From IMG/VR virus record IMGVR_UViG_3300038439_000027, positions 1 through 45,243 of that record: a DNA stretch of 45,243 nucleotides; one strand, written 5' to 3'. The position numbers and the translations under genes were made by a program. This document shows, in pieces, positions 23,822 to 33,400 of this stretch (the first letter of the stretch is position 1; each line of letters starts with the position of its first letter). A model generated the notes under the pieces. That model saw only the letters and a list, made by a program, of their open reading frames with translations, was not told the origin of the DNA and ran no database searches. The DNA is from a virus.

Positions 23822-26800
23822 ATGTTTTTATATAAATTACCGGATTATGAAGGGGGATTTGTTACTAAATCTATTGAGTGTAACTGCATTGTTACAAGAG
23901 ATGCAAACGGGCACTTGCTGGATAGTAAACCGGTTAATTGTGTAAAGAAGGGAGTGAAAACAAATTTTGGTAAGGTTGTGGATTATTCGAAGAATTTTGT
24001 AATTCTGGAAAAAGGGACTGAGCTTAAAAGGGTGAAAAGGGAAGTTCTGAATAATATTTTGGTAAAGAGTTTGGACCAACCCGAGATGACTTTGGAAGAG
24101 ATAAAGGTATCGGGAAAATTTAATACACTTGCGGGAAAAGTGTTGGTAAAAAGTGAAGATGAAACTGTACGTGGAATTCTTACCGATCCGGACAGAGTAT
24201 TGATAAAGGGGAAAACCGTGTTTTTCACCAAAACAGTAAACAATAAAGAGCTTGAGGCAAAGGTTGAAAAAAGGGGAATTCTCAATAATACATTGATATT
24301 AAAGGGAATAACAACAAAAGAATTGACAGCTTCAAGAAAACTTTTGATTAAGGGAGTTGCAGTAGCTTTTAAAACTCCAAAAGTTTTTAATCTGAACAAT
24401 ACTCCATCGAACCCGGGAAGCGGTGGAACAGCATGGAACGCTAAAGGCGGGATGAAACCAAACCATAAGTACATCGAACGCAAACCGGCGAAAAGTGGAG
24501 ACGGATATATTTATCTGTATGAACTCCCTTCCGGCAAAAAGGAATGGAGAGATGAAGCCGGAAAAGCCGTTGAGGGAGGAAGCGCAAACGGGAGTGCGGA
24601 TTACCAGGTAGAAGATTTTAAGGTTGGTGATGTTGTTAAACAGGATAACAAACTTGGGCGGATAACGGAAGCATCAACCAATATGCTTGCGGTGAATTTC
24701 GGGGGAGAGATGAAAGTGATCAACAAAAAAGAGCACGTTGAAAAGGTTAAGCAGCATCAACTTATGAAAGAGGGAGACACGATACAGTATGAGGGGAACG
24801 ATGCAAAGATATTGCGGATAACGGGCAAAGCGGCATTGATAAATACGGCGGACAATAAGCTAAAGGTAATTAATCTTGAAAAGCAATTGGAGAAATACGA
24901 ACCAAAAAAAGAAGAGAAGCGGTTAAATAAGTATAGTGATGTTTATCAGGGTGAAGCGGAAAAACGCGCCAGACGAGGCGGAGCCGATGATTACAACATA
25001 AGTTATGAAGAACAGCCGAGATATAAAAAGTATGTGGACGCGGCGAAGAAAACGGGATTTGGACGCAAAAGCGATCTTGAAATGGTTAAACGGATTGAGA
25101 CCGGCAATAGGCTAAGAACCGTTCGATGGAATTACAACCCGGAGACGCAGGACGTTAGTTATATGGTTGACGGTGTTGAGGATTATCCGTTAAATTTTAT
25201 GGGGAAGAAGTATCTAATTAGGGATATTACAGACGATGGATATAGTTTGGAAGATAAAGAGACAAAGGAGAGAGGTTTGTTCTTATCACATAAAGATTAT
25301 GCCGTACACGCGAAGGACAACGAAATGCGAACCGATCTAAAGCATGAAAGAGTTGGGGGAGTAAATGGGTACGAAATTGTAAAAGAACCGGCGCGGATAT
25401 TTCATTATAAACCAGAATATAGCGAAGAGGAAAAAGAAAGATTTGAGAAACGAGGTGGAAGCAGACCGAGTAGATGGACGAGACGGAAAGAAGAACCACT
25501 ACAGAGCCAAGAAGAAAAGAAACGATTAACTGAATTGCAAGGTGAAAGGGATAAAAAAAATAAAGAAGTTTTGGGAACGAAAGATTTTGCCGATTTTGAA
25601 AAACTGCATAAGGAGCGGGGTTTTGAAATTGGGGCAAATAGATTTCACGCGACAAAAGAAATTGAAGCGGGAGGAAGAACATTCAGGATAAAGAGTGAGT
25701 TTAAGCCGGATAAGATGAGTTGGGAAACCTCCATTGATGGACCGGTTAAAAAGTTGCAATTGGGAGATAAGCGTTTACCTATTACGGACATTTCGAAAGA
25801 TAAAGTTTTCTACCATGAAGGTGGCGATGAGAAAAGCATAACGTTTGATGAGCTGAAAACTATTAACGGCAAGAGTTTGTTTGAACCGACAAAAGAGAGC
25901 AGGGGATTAGTGAGTAAACAAGATCCGGTGAAGATTTATTTTGGAAACGATGATAAGGATGTAACGAGCGGGAGTTATGAGATAGTTGAAGCGGATGAAA
26001 TAATTGCATCGCACAAAACGGACGGAACTCCAAACAGAGATTACACGATATCAGACGCGCAGAATAGAGACCGCAGCACTCCGCAAAGTATTGCACAAAT
26101 AAACAAAATTGCAACGAATCCGAATTTTGACTTTCTAAGCGACAGTAAAACAGCACAGGACGGCGCACCGATTGTTGATGAAGATTATAACGTAATTGCC
26201 GGGAACGGACGGGGAATAGGCGTACAGCTTCACTACAACAACAAAGGGGAGAAATACCGTGACGATCTGTTAAAGAATGCGGAGAAGTATGGTTTTAGCC
26301 GCGATGACGTTGAGAAGATGAAACAGCCGGTATTGGTAAGGCGAACGAATGTTGACGCGAAGGAAGCGCAACGATTGGGAGCAATTAGCAATACCTCACA
26401 GATGCTTGCAACGGAGGAACGGGAAGCGGCAAAAGGAAAGGCAACAAGAATTGATGACGCTACAATAAATAATTTAGCTGAGATGTTCACCAAAGGGAAC
26501 CATGAATCACTTAACCAATATTTGGATGAGATTGGTCCGGACGTGGTAGGTGAATTGTTAAAGAAGAAAATTATTCCAGAGAATGAAGCGCACTTATACA
26601 TTGATCCGAAGAGCGGAAAGATGGATGCGGGGCATAAGGAAAAGGTTAAGCAGATACTCACACAATCGGTTTTGGGTGAGAGCAGCCAGCATTTTGAGAA
26701 GATACCGGAAGCGGCAAGAGCGGGGACGGTTAAAAGTCTTGGGGATATTTTTGCGCTGAAGGGGAAAGCGGGTGATCTTGTTCCTCACTTGCAAGAAGCG

Positions 26801-28027
26801 ATAAAGGTATTGGCAAAGTATGAAGCGGTTAAGGATAATTTTAAATCTCCCGATGATTTTGTTAAACAGGCAGCCAATGACGCATTTGAACCGTTGAAGG
26901 GGAGTAAGGAGGGATTGGCATTGTTTGATCTATTAGCAGACCCGATAAGAGAAGTAACGAAGGAAAACGGAAAGAAGGAAAAGAAAAACATAATAAGTGA
27001 TTTTGTCCGTAAATACAAGTTAAGTATGGAAGGGGATATGTTTTCAGGCGGGCTTCCTCCGGAAGCGGCATTTGCAAGAGTATTTAAACCCAAATATCAA
27101 AACGGAGTAAATACCGAAGCGGCATATAAACAACAAATACGAGATGCGATTAAGGTTGGGCATAAAGTTCCCAAAGAAGTTCTAGATAAATACCCGGATT
27201 TAGAAAGAGAATATAATTCGCAGCATGTGTTGAAATCGATTAGTAGAAAAATATTTAAGCCAAGATACGCAAGCGGAGTGAATAAGAGTTTGTTTAGTAG
27301 ATTGCGTATATTTGGTAAAAAAGTATTTATGAAATCTGTTGATACGACAAAGAATATTTTAGCGCCGAGTAAGAAAAACCCGTTGGTGAAGAGATGGCAG
27401 AAAGTGGAAAGTGGAAAGTTAAAAGTAGAAAGTGAAAAGACCGAAAACAAAAAGCAAGTACCGCAAACGGAGACGGAGAATTTTATTCACCCAAGCATTA
27501 AAGAAATTGATAAAGAGTTGGCAAGCGAAGTTGTATCATCTTTCAACAAACTTTGTGAAATGTACGGGATAGATAAAATTAAAGAAAAGATTACTATAAA
27601 AGCGTTTTCTATATCAATCCCCGGCATGGGGAAAAGTCCAATAGCATTTGTAAAAAGGATGGAAGATGAGGGGCTAACATTATATCTTGATGCCGGAAAG
27701 TTTCGGAACAAATCAGATTTTAGTATGAGGATAAAACAACAAATGGATTTTGGATATTTGCCAAATGTTGGATTGACACCGGTAGAAATGATTATATCAC
27801 ATGAGTTCGCCCATATTTTACAACATATAAATTATGATACCGATTATATTAATGACATTTCAAAAGAAGGAACGGCGAGTGAAGAGGCACACTTAATTTG
27901 TAAATATGCCGAGGGCAATAAAATGGATGAAGAGGCTTGTGCTTTTATACTCGATTATGCGGGGCGAGGCAATGAGATAACTAAAAGAATACTCACGGAA
28001 TTCTATAATAAACAGAAGGAGAAGTAA
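23822..28027 (+). CDS. Polyvalent protein 1: ddrB-ParB domain plus zincin metallopeptidase
   Basis: A 1401-residue multidomain protein of the polyvalent type, large phage or plasmid proteins thought to be delivered with DNA to counter host defences. N-terminal 200 residues are beta-rich repeats; HKYIERKPAKSGDGYIYLYE (about 217-236) is a motif I associate with phage head-linked proteins. Two SH3/KOW-like repeats follow (about 266-310, 313-360). A ddrB-ParB domain occupies about 705-890, with the ParB-like core IVDEDYNVIAGNGRGIGVQL and AISNTSQM. A linker holds NPLVKR and GAAAGTG heptamers. The C-terminus has a zincin active site, MIISHEFAHILQH (H1327, E1328, H1331), with SEEAH as candidate third ligand. 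AGGA precedes the ATG. Domain calls are by recognition; the target of the peptidase is unknown. Confidence 0.82.
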   Translation: MFLYKLPDYEGGFVTKSIECNCIVTRDANGHLLDSKPVNCVKKGVKTNFGKVVDYSKNFVILEKGTELKRVKREVLNNILVKSLDQPEMTLEEIKVSGKFNTLAGKVLVKSEDETVRGILTDPDRVLIKGKTVFFTKTVNNKELEAKVEKRGILNNTLILKGITTKELTASRKLLIKGVAVAFKTPKVFNLNNTPSNPGSGGTAWNAKGGMKPNHKYIERKPAKSGDGYIYLYELPSGKKEWRDEAGKAVEGGSANGSADYQVEDFKVGDVVKQDNKLGRITEASTNMLAVNFGGEMKVINKKEHVEKVKQHQLMKEGDTIQYEGNDAKILRITGKAALINTADNKLKVINLEKQLEKYEPKKEEKRLNKYSDVYQGEAEKRARRGGADDYNISYEEQPRYKKYVDAAKKTGFGRKSDLEMVKRIETGNRLRTVRWNYNPETQDVSYMVDGVEDYPLNFMGKKYLIRDITDDGYSLEDKETKERGLFLSHKDYAVHAKDNEMRTDLKHERVGGVNGYEIVKEPARIFHYKPEYSEEEKERFEKRGGSRPSRWTRRKEEPLQSQEEKKRLTELQGERDKKNKEVLGTKDFADFEKLHKERGFEIGANRFHATKEIEAGGRTFRIKSEFKPDKMSWETSIDGPVKKLQLGDKRLPITDISKDKVFYHEGGDEKSITFDELKTINGKSLFEPTKESRGLVSKQDPVKIYFGNDDKDVTSGSYEIVEADEIIASHKTDGTPNRDYTISDAQNRDRSTPQSIAQINKIATNPNFDFLSDSKTAQDGAPIVDEDYNVIAGNGRGIGVQLHYNNKGEKYRDDLLKNAEKYGFSRDDVEKMKQPVLVRRTNVDAKEAQRLGAISNTSQMLATEEREAAKGKATRIDDATINNLAEMFTKGNHESLNQYLDEIGPDVVGELLKKKIIPENEAHLYIDPKSGKMDAGHKEKVKQILTQSVLGESSQHFEKIPEAARAGTVKSLGDIFALKGKAGDLVPHLQEAIKVLAKYEAVKDNFKSPDDFVKQAANDAFEPLKGSKEGLALFDLLADPIREVTKENGKKEKKNIISDFVRKYKLSMEGDMFSGGLPPEAAFARVFKPKYQNGVNTEAAYKQQIRDAIKVGHKVPKEVLDKYPDLEREYNSQHVLKSISRKIFKPRYASGVNKSLFSRLRIFGKKVFMKSVDTTKNILAPSKKNPLVKRWQKVESGKLKVESEKTENKKQVPQTETENFIHPSIKEIDKELASEVVSSFNKLCEMYGIDKIKEKITIKAFSISIPGMGKSPIAFVKRMEDEGLTLYLDAGKFRNKSDFSMRIKQQMDFGYLPNVGLTPVEMIISHEFAHILQHINYDTDYINDISKEGTASEEAHLICKYAEGNKMDEEACAFILDYAGRGNEITKRILTEFYNKQKEK
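27400..27434. repeat. Heptamer repeat, GAAAGTG family, inside polyvalent gene
   Basis: Five 7-mers (GAAAGTG, GAAAGTG, GAAAGTT, AAAAGTA, GAAAGTG) are read as two 7-residue repeats, KVESGKL and KVESEKT, in the linker before the peptidase domain. The frame is kept. Confidence 0.85.
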
Positions 28028-28347
28028 TGTATCTTCCAATTTGCGCTTGTTGTGAACACGGGAAAAATACTGTAGGGTTAACTTGCAAAGCATTCCCTAA
28101 TAAGATACCCAAAAGTATCATAGAGGGGAATCCGCATACAGAACCAATAGAGGGGCAGGAGAATGATATTGTTTTTACACCATTACCCGGCTTAACTGAA
28201 CAACAAATGAGAATAGTTAAAGAAGATTATGGTGTTGATATTGAGAGAAAGAGCACGGAGAAATCTATTGATATAACAAAGAGTACAAAGATAACGAGGA
28301 AAATAATTTTGAAGAAAAAGAAGAAGGATGAAACTTTTTTATTGTAA
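28027..28347 (+). CDS. Cys-rich small protein
   Basis: 106 residues, coupled to polyvalent protein 1 by TAATG with AGAAGGAG upstream. The N-terminal LPICACCEHG, GLTCKAFPNKIPKSIIEGN, HTEPIEGQENDIVF follows a pattern (CxxC, then C-x-AFP-x2-IP and GD/EN-x-I-x-F) that I recall from small phage proteins coded beside MuF-type genes. It may form a small zinc or disulfide domain. The tail is lysine-rich. Function not known; pairing with an injected protein is suggestive. Confidence 0.72.
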   Translation: MYLPICACCEHGKNTVGLTCKAFPNKIPKSIIEGNPHTEPIEGQENDIVFTPLPGLTEQQMRIVKEDYGVDIERKSTEKSIDITKSTKITRKIILKKKKKDETFLL

Positions 28348-28367
28348 GAAGCAAAAAGAATATTTAA

Positions 28368-28397
28368 GTTAACATATAGGAATTTATATGAATTAAC
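28368..28397 (+). promoter_or_regulatory. 30-base GTTAA...TTAAC dyad element, copy 4
   Basis: Begins GTTAACATATAGGAA and ends GAATTAAC; inverted ends GTTAA/TTAAC and inner ATAT on both sides. It lies 38 bases upstream of the next start codon, so a promoter or operator role fits well here. Confidence 0.5.
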
Positions 28398-28435
28398 ATC
28401 AAACAACAAACAACTCTAAAAGAAGGAGAAAGATC

Positions 28436-28900
28436 ATGGTACAATTCCCATTACTCACCGATGCCCAGGTTGCGGCAAAGGATTTTATGAATCAAGGAGA
28501 TGCTTTAAAAGCGTTAGACCTTTTGCAGAATCTTCCTTACGTAAACGTTTCAGCCGCATTGGCAGCGGGCGCAACGGGCGTAACTACAAACGAGCACATC
28601 TTTGTAGCGCCGTGCAAATTGGAAATTTTGGAAGCGAAGTTCATCACTACCGTAGTTAACACCGGTACAAGCAACGAACCGGAAGTAAAATTGTTAGCGG
28701 ACACAGCCATTGTTGGTGTTAGCGGCGCAATTGTTTTAGCAGGCGCAGCAGTTGGCGATGTTGCAACTTTAACGCTTGATGCGGCTGAGGTTGTAGTAGA
28801 AGCCGGGACAAAACTTATTCTTAGAATAGTTAATCCTACTGCAACAATTACTACTCCGTTAACCGGAAAGCTTCAGTTCATCTGGAAACCAACTGTTTAG
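28436..28900 (+). CDS. Beta-rich head decoration-like protein
   Basis: 154 residues, rich in Ala, Val and Thr with alternating strands (GATGVTTNEHIFVAPCKLEI, GAIVLAGAAVGDVATLTLDA, KLILRIVNPTATITTPLTGK), the profile of a beta-sandwich decoration, head-fibre or cement protein. The first 40 residues are helical. It has its own AGAAGGAG box, a 30-base upstream element and a terminator just after, so it forms a single-gene unit, as expected for an abundantly made structural protein. No strong sequence match recognised. Confidence 0.6.
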   Translation: MVQFPLLTDAQVAAKDFMNQGDALKALDLLQNLPYVNVSAALAAGATGVTTNEHIFVAPCKLEILEAKFITTVVNTGTSNEPEVKLLADTAIVGVSGAIVLAGAAVGDVATLTLDAAEVVVEAGTKLILRIVNPTATITTPLTGKLQFIWKPTV

Positions 28901-28917
28901 TTCATTAGTACGGTTGT

Positions 28918-28954
28918 AAGTGGTTAGTAGTAATGTGTGACTAACCACTTTTTT
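28918..28954 (+). terminator. Rho-independent terminator
   Basis: AAGTGGTTAGT (28918-28928) and its exact complement ACTAACCACTT (28940-28950) with an 11-base loop, followed by TTTT. It follows the decoration-like gene by 17 bases. Confidence 0.85.
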
Positions 28955-28984
28955 AATTACGAATTGTCAATTAGGAATTAGGAA
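28955..28984. repeat. Heptamer repeat, GAATTAG family, before methyltransferase
   Basis: AATTACG, AATTGTC, AATTAGG, AATTAGG, then AATG. The repeat abuts ATG 28984 and supplies AGGA as the only visible ribosome site. Confidence 0.75.
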
Positions 28985-30492
28985 TGAACGGCAGAATAGT
29001 AAAGAGTGATAGTTTGGAGTTTATGAAAAAGCAAGAAGATTGTTCTGCTGATATTATCTATTGTGATCCACCGTATGCATTGGGGAGTGAAATTATTATT
29101 CGCAAAGACGGTAAACCGGATTATAAAAAAGCCGTTGATTTTATGAATAAATGGGAACAGCCAAACGGCGATTTTTGGGAAGCTTGGTTTAAGGAAGCGT
29201 TTAGAACATTGAAGTATGGCGGACGTGTAATAATGTTTGGAATGGACCGCCAATTAATGCTGAATAAATATTATGCTTGTAATGCCGGATTTGAAGAACA
29301 GCAAAGTTTGTATTGGTATTTCATTTCGAACTTTCCGAAAGCAACTGATTTAAGCAAGATGATTGATAGGAATGCAGGAGCGGAAAGGGAAGTAATCGGG
29401 GAAGGCGTTGGTAGTAATTTAAAAAAGCAAAATGAATTAAATAAAGAACAAGGTTATAGACCTAATAATTATTATGAAGATAATGAGGGTAAATTTGACA
29501 TTACTAAAGCCAATTCTAATCTTGCAAAGAAATATGAGGGATACAAATATTCTATATCTCCATTAAAGCAAACAAATGAAACGATAATGATTTTTCAGAA
29601 GCCGTATAAAACCGGGAGTTGTTTACACGACACTTTGGCGCATGAAAACGGCGATAGGGAATGTTTGTGCGGAGCTTTGAATATTGACGGCGGGAGAGTG
29701 CCAACAAATGAAACCGATGACAAAAGGCTTAATGGGAATGGAAGTTGGAGAACCGATAAAGCAGCAAAGAATGTTTATGAAGGGGGATATGAAGGCAAAG
29801 ATATTGTCTCATCTTCTTTAGGCCGTTATCCCGCACAAACTTTTATTGATGAAGAAGCGGCAAAGAGATTGGATAGACAGAGTGGAGAAAAGCAAAGCGT
29901 TAAAAGTAAAATAATACATAATGCTTATGGGGATAAATTCAAATTTGGCGGTGGAATATCAACACCCGACAATCAATACGAAGATACCGGCGGGTGCAGT
30001 AAAATTTTACACAAGTGTAAATTTGATGAAGAAGAGCACGATATTTATTTTTATTTCCCGAAGGTGAGTAAGGCTGAACGAAACGGCGGACTGAATGAAC
30101 TGGAAGATAGTTTGATGGCACGAAGCGGAGGCGCACAACAGGCTGAACGAAACGGCGAGACTGAATACCTACAATCTCATATTGGTATGAATAGAATATC
30201 AACTGTAAAGAATAATCATCCCACATTAAAACCAATTGCGTTAAACAAAAGAATTTTATCTCTGTTCAAAACACCGAATGAACAGAAAATACTTTATCCT
30301 TTTGCCGGGACATTTTCGGAAGTGATAGGAGGATACTTAGCGGGGTTTACAAATTATGAGGGTTGTGAGTTAGAAGAGGCATGGATAACCATAGGCGAAG
30401 CAAGGTTTAGTTACTGGATAAATAGAGAGAAAAAAGAAGTTGCCGGGAATGAAGATCAATTTAATTTATTCATCAAGACCGAGGCGGCGTAA
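28984..30492 (+). CDS. DNA methyltransferase (DPPY type, beta class)
   Basis: Amino-methyltransferase acting on adenine or N4-cytosine in DNA. Motif IV is near the start: DIIYCDPPYALG (D28-P-P-Y31). AdoMet-binding motif I comes near the C-terminus (YPFAGTFSEVIGGYLAGF), so this is the beta order. NHPTLKPIALNKRIL before it and FPKVSKAERN are typical of the phage group. A long middle section (about 130-340), with CLCGALNIDGGRVPT, is the probable target-recognition domain. The gene stands alone, without a restriction partner, next to the second polyvalent gene, so it likely protects phage DNA from host restriction. Target sequence unknown. Confidence 0.92.
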   Translation: MNGRIVKSDSLEFMKKQEDCSADIIYCDPPYALGSEIIIRKDGKPDYKKAVDFMNKWEQPNGDFWEAWFKEAFRTLKYGGRVIMFGMDRQLMLNKYYACNAGFEEQQSLYWYFISNFPKATDLSKMIDRNAGAEREVIGEGVGSNLKKQNELNKEQGYRPNNYYEDNEGKFDITKANSNLAKKYEGYKYSISPLKQTNETIMIFQKPYKTGSCLHDTLAHENGDRECLCGALNIDGGRVPTNETDDKRLNGNGSWRTDKAAKNVYEGGYEGKDIVSSSLGRYPAQTFIDEEAAKRLDRQSGEKQSVKSKIIHNAYGDKFKFGGGISTPDNQYEDTGGCSKILHKCKFDEEEHDIYFYFPKVSKAERNGGLNELEDSLMARSGGAQQAERNGETEYLQSHIGMNRISTVKNNHPTLKPIALNKRILSLFKTPNEQKILYPFAGTFSEVIGGYLAGFTNYEGCELEEAWITIGEARFSYWINREKKEVAGNEDQFNLFIKTEAA

Positions 30493-30493
30493 C

Positions 30494-33400
30494 ATGAAAT
30501 TATTTGGAATGACAATAGCAAAGAGTAAAGTAATTATTGAAAATCTTGATGATAAGTTGAAAGCGGAAAAGACTTTCAAACTTCAGGATAGAATTTATTT
30601 TAAGGGGCTTGATATTGCTATAGAAAATAAAAAGGGAAGCATACGGCGCGGGGTGAATGATGATGGTACAAAATGGGAAACGTTCATGCACATCCCTTAT
30701 GGTTACGTTAGGCGAACGGAAAGTATTTCGGACGGGGAGAAGATCGATTGTTACATAGGCGATAACCGGGAGAGTGAGAAGGTTTTTATTGTTGATCAGA
30801 ATAATCCTTTTACCGGCATGTTTGACGAACAAAAGTGCATGTTGGGTTTTAACACGGCCGAAGAAGCGAAGACTGCATATTTGAAGCAGTATGACAGTCC
30901 AAAGTTTTTTGGCAGCATGAAAGAAATAAGTTTTGATGAGTTTAAGAAAAAAGCGTTAGCAACATTGGAAAAACCGAAATTATTAAAAGCATTTGGAATA
31001 ATGTTAAAAGCGTTCGGTACGCAGTTAGGAATGTTTGAGAATGAAGTTATCGAGGGACAGACGAAGCAGAAAGACGGGCACAGCTATGTAGTTAAGCGAA
31101 GTAACAAAAATCCATTAGTAAAGAGGTTGTTTAGGGCTGATAAGGAGGAGAGTAAGCCGAAGGAGTTATCGTTGTTTGATAAGAAGGTAACGGTAGGCAG
31201 TCGGCAGTCAGCAGTTAGCAGTAGGCAATCGGCAGTAGGCAATCGGGCAGGAAGTAAACCACCAAAAGCGGAACCGATAAAGCCAAAAGAATTAACAGCA
31301 GAAGAACTTTCCGAATTACCTGAATCCATTTTAATGATGGGGGAAGTGTTTGGAGATAGTGCTGCAGATATTGAAGCAGTTAGACAATATCACGCAAAAA
31401 CAAAAAATTATAAACCAAATATCTTTTATCATGCAACAGGTGGAACGGGTGAAGCTGGTGTTGGACGAGGCTTGTACCTTGGGAAAGACAAAGAAGCGCT
31501 TGACAAATTTTATAACATCGACCAGATTGCGGATATAGAAGAATATCAAGGCTCTCCTAATTTTTTAGATTTAACTAATTATGATGCTTTTAATGCCTTC
31601 GAGAAAGAGGCTAAGAACAAATATAAAAGCAATAATCCTTTACGGGATTTAACTATAAAACAAGGCTATGATGGAATTAGATATTATGACCCACAAGCAA
31701 CAGGGGAAGAATTTGTTTTATTCAATACGGAAAAAGTAAAAAAGGTTGCGGAAACAAAAGACGATCTTTTTAACCAGCCGAAGGAAGAGAGAAAAGAGCC
31801 GAAGGCAGAAATAAAAGTTGTTAAGGGGAAGAAAAACAGAAAAGAGATTAACGCTAAGGTTGAGGAGTTATTAAAGACAAAGAAAAACGATGAGATGAGC
31901 GCCGAGGATGTAGAACTCTTAGCACAGTACACCGGACGCGGCGGATTGTTGGGGGATACGCTTGAGGATATTTCGCTTAATGAATTTTACACAAGGAAAG
32001 ATGAAGCGGAATTTATTTGGGATATGATAGGGAAGTTAGGTTTTAAGGGAGGTAATGTTTTAGAGCCTTCGATGGGAACGGGAATTTTTGTTGAGACAGC
32101 GCCGGAGAAAGCGCTTGTAACCGGAATTGAGATCGAGGAAACGAGCGGGCGCATCGGACAGATTTTACACGGCAACGAGCACGATATAAGAATACAAAGT
32201 TTCGAGCAGTTTATAAAAGACTATGATAATATGGGAGCGGATTTAGAAGGGGGAGAGTATGACGCGGTAGTTGGGAATTGTCCGTTTGGCAAAAGGGGAT
32301 TAAGCGCAATGGATGATAGGGAGAAGAGTGATATAAAATTCCATGAGCAATATTTTATTGATAGAGGTTTGGATATGTTGAAGCCGGGGGGAATAATGGC
32401 AATGATCGTTCCAACAAGTATAATGGATAATCAACTTAATCAATGGCGGGGTGAGGTAAACAAAAAAGGGGAATTTCTTGGAGCAATAAGAGTACCAACC
32501 GGAGCATTCAAACACACAGACGCGCAAGTAACAACGGATATAGTTTTCTTTAAGAAAAGACCGCCGGAAGTGATTGACCATTTGAACAAACTTTCTAAGG
32601 AAGGGCTTGGAAAAGCTTATGATGATATGGTAATGGATGCTGATTTTGTTGCGGGAAATTTCTTTAAGAATAATTCTGAGTATGCGTTAGGAACGGAAAC
32701 AAGCGGAATGTTCGGGATGAAGATATGGAAAGGCGATGTTACAAAGGCTGATTTGGAAAAGGTCGGGGAGTTGTTAAACCATGAGGCAAGGGATTATAGC
32801 AGTTTAGGTATTGATGTTAGCAAATATGGTGAGTTAGAAAAAGAACTTGAACCGGGAGATGTAAAGATATTAAACGGAAGAACTTACATCCTTAATAAAA
32901 ACCATAGATGGGAAAGACTGAAAGATCAGGAAGTAGTATTACAAAACTTACCGGAAGACATTAAAAAACTTGGTATTAAGAGTTGGGATGAATGGAGAAT
33001 TAAGAGCGAGGACATCGGCTATTTGTACGGATTGAATAAGGACCAACTTAAACTTTTTGGACAAACAAGAATTGTAAATGAATTGGAAGGATACAATGGT
33101 AAGAATGATTTTCAGACGGAATATTTAACCAAGGGAGTTATTCTTGGTTTAGCAGTAAAGGATTTTAGGAAGGAACTGCAAGACGGAAGATTATCCGCTG
33201 AAGAGGCGCAAATGGAAGCGGGGAAACTGAAAATATTACTGAAGGATTTTATTGAAAAGTACGGACATCCAATTGATAATTTGAAGTTGAATAAATTTTT
33301 TAGGAACAGCGGAAATGCGCCACTCTTGGATTTAGCAGGTAGCTATGATAAGAACGGTAACACAATCAAGATGTTTGATGATCCGCTGTCTTTTTATAAA

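Noticed and set aside
31084-31329. Minus-strand frame across the GTNGGCA repeat
   Set aside because: A by-product of the repeat and of the polyvalent gene's codon use; no ribosome site or known motif.
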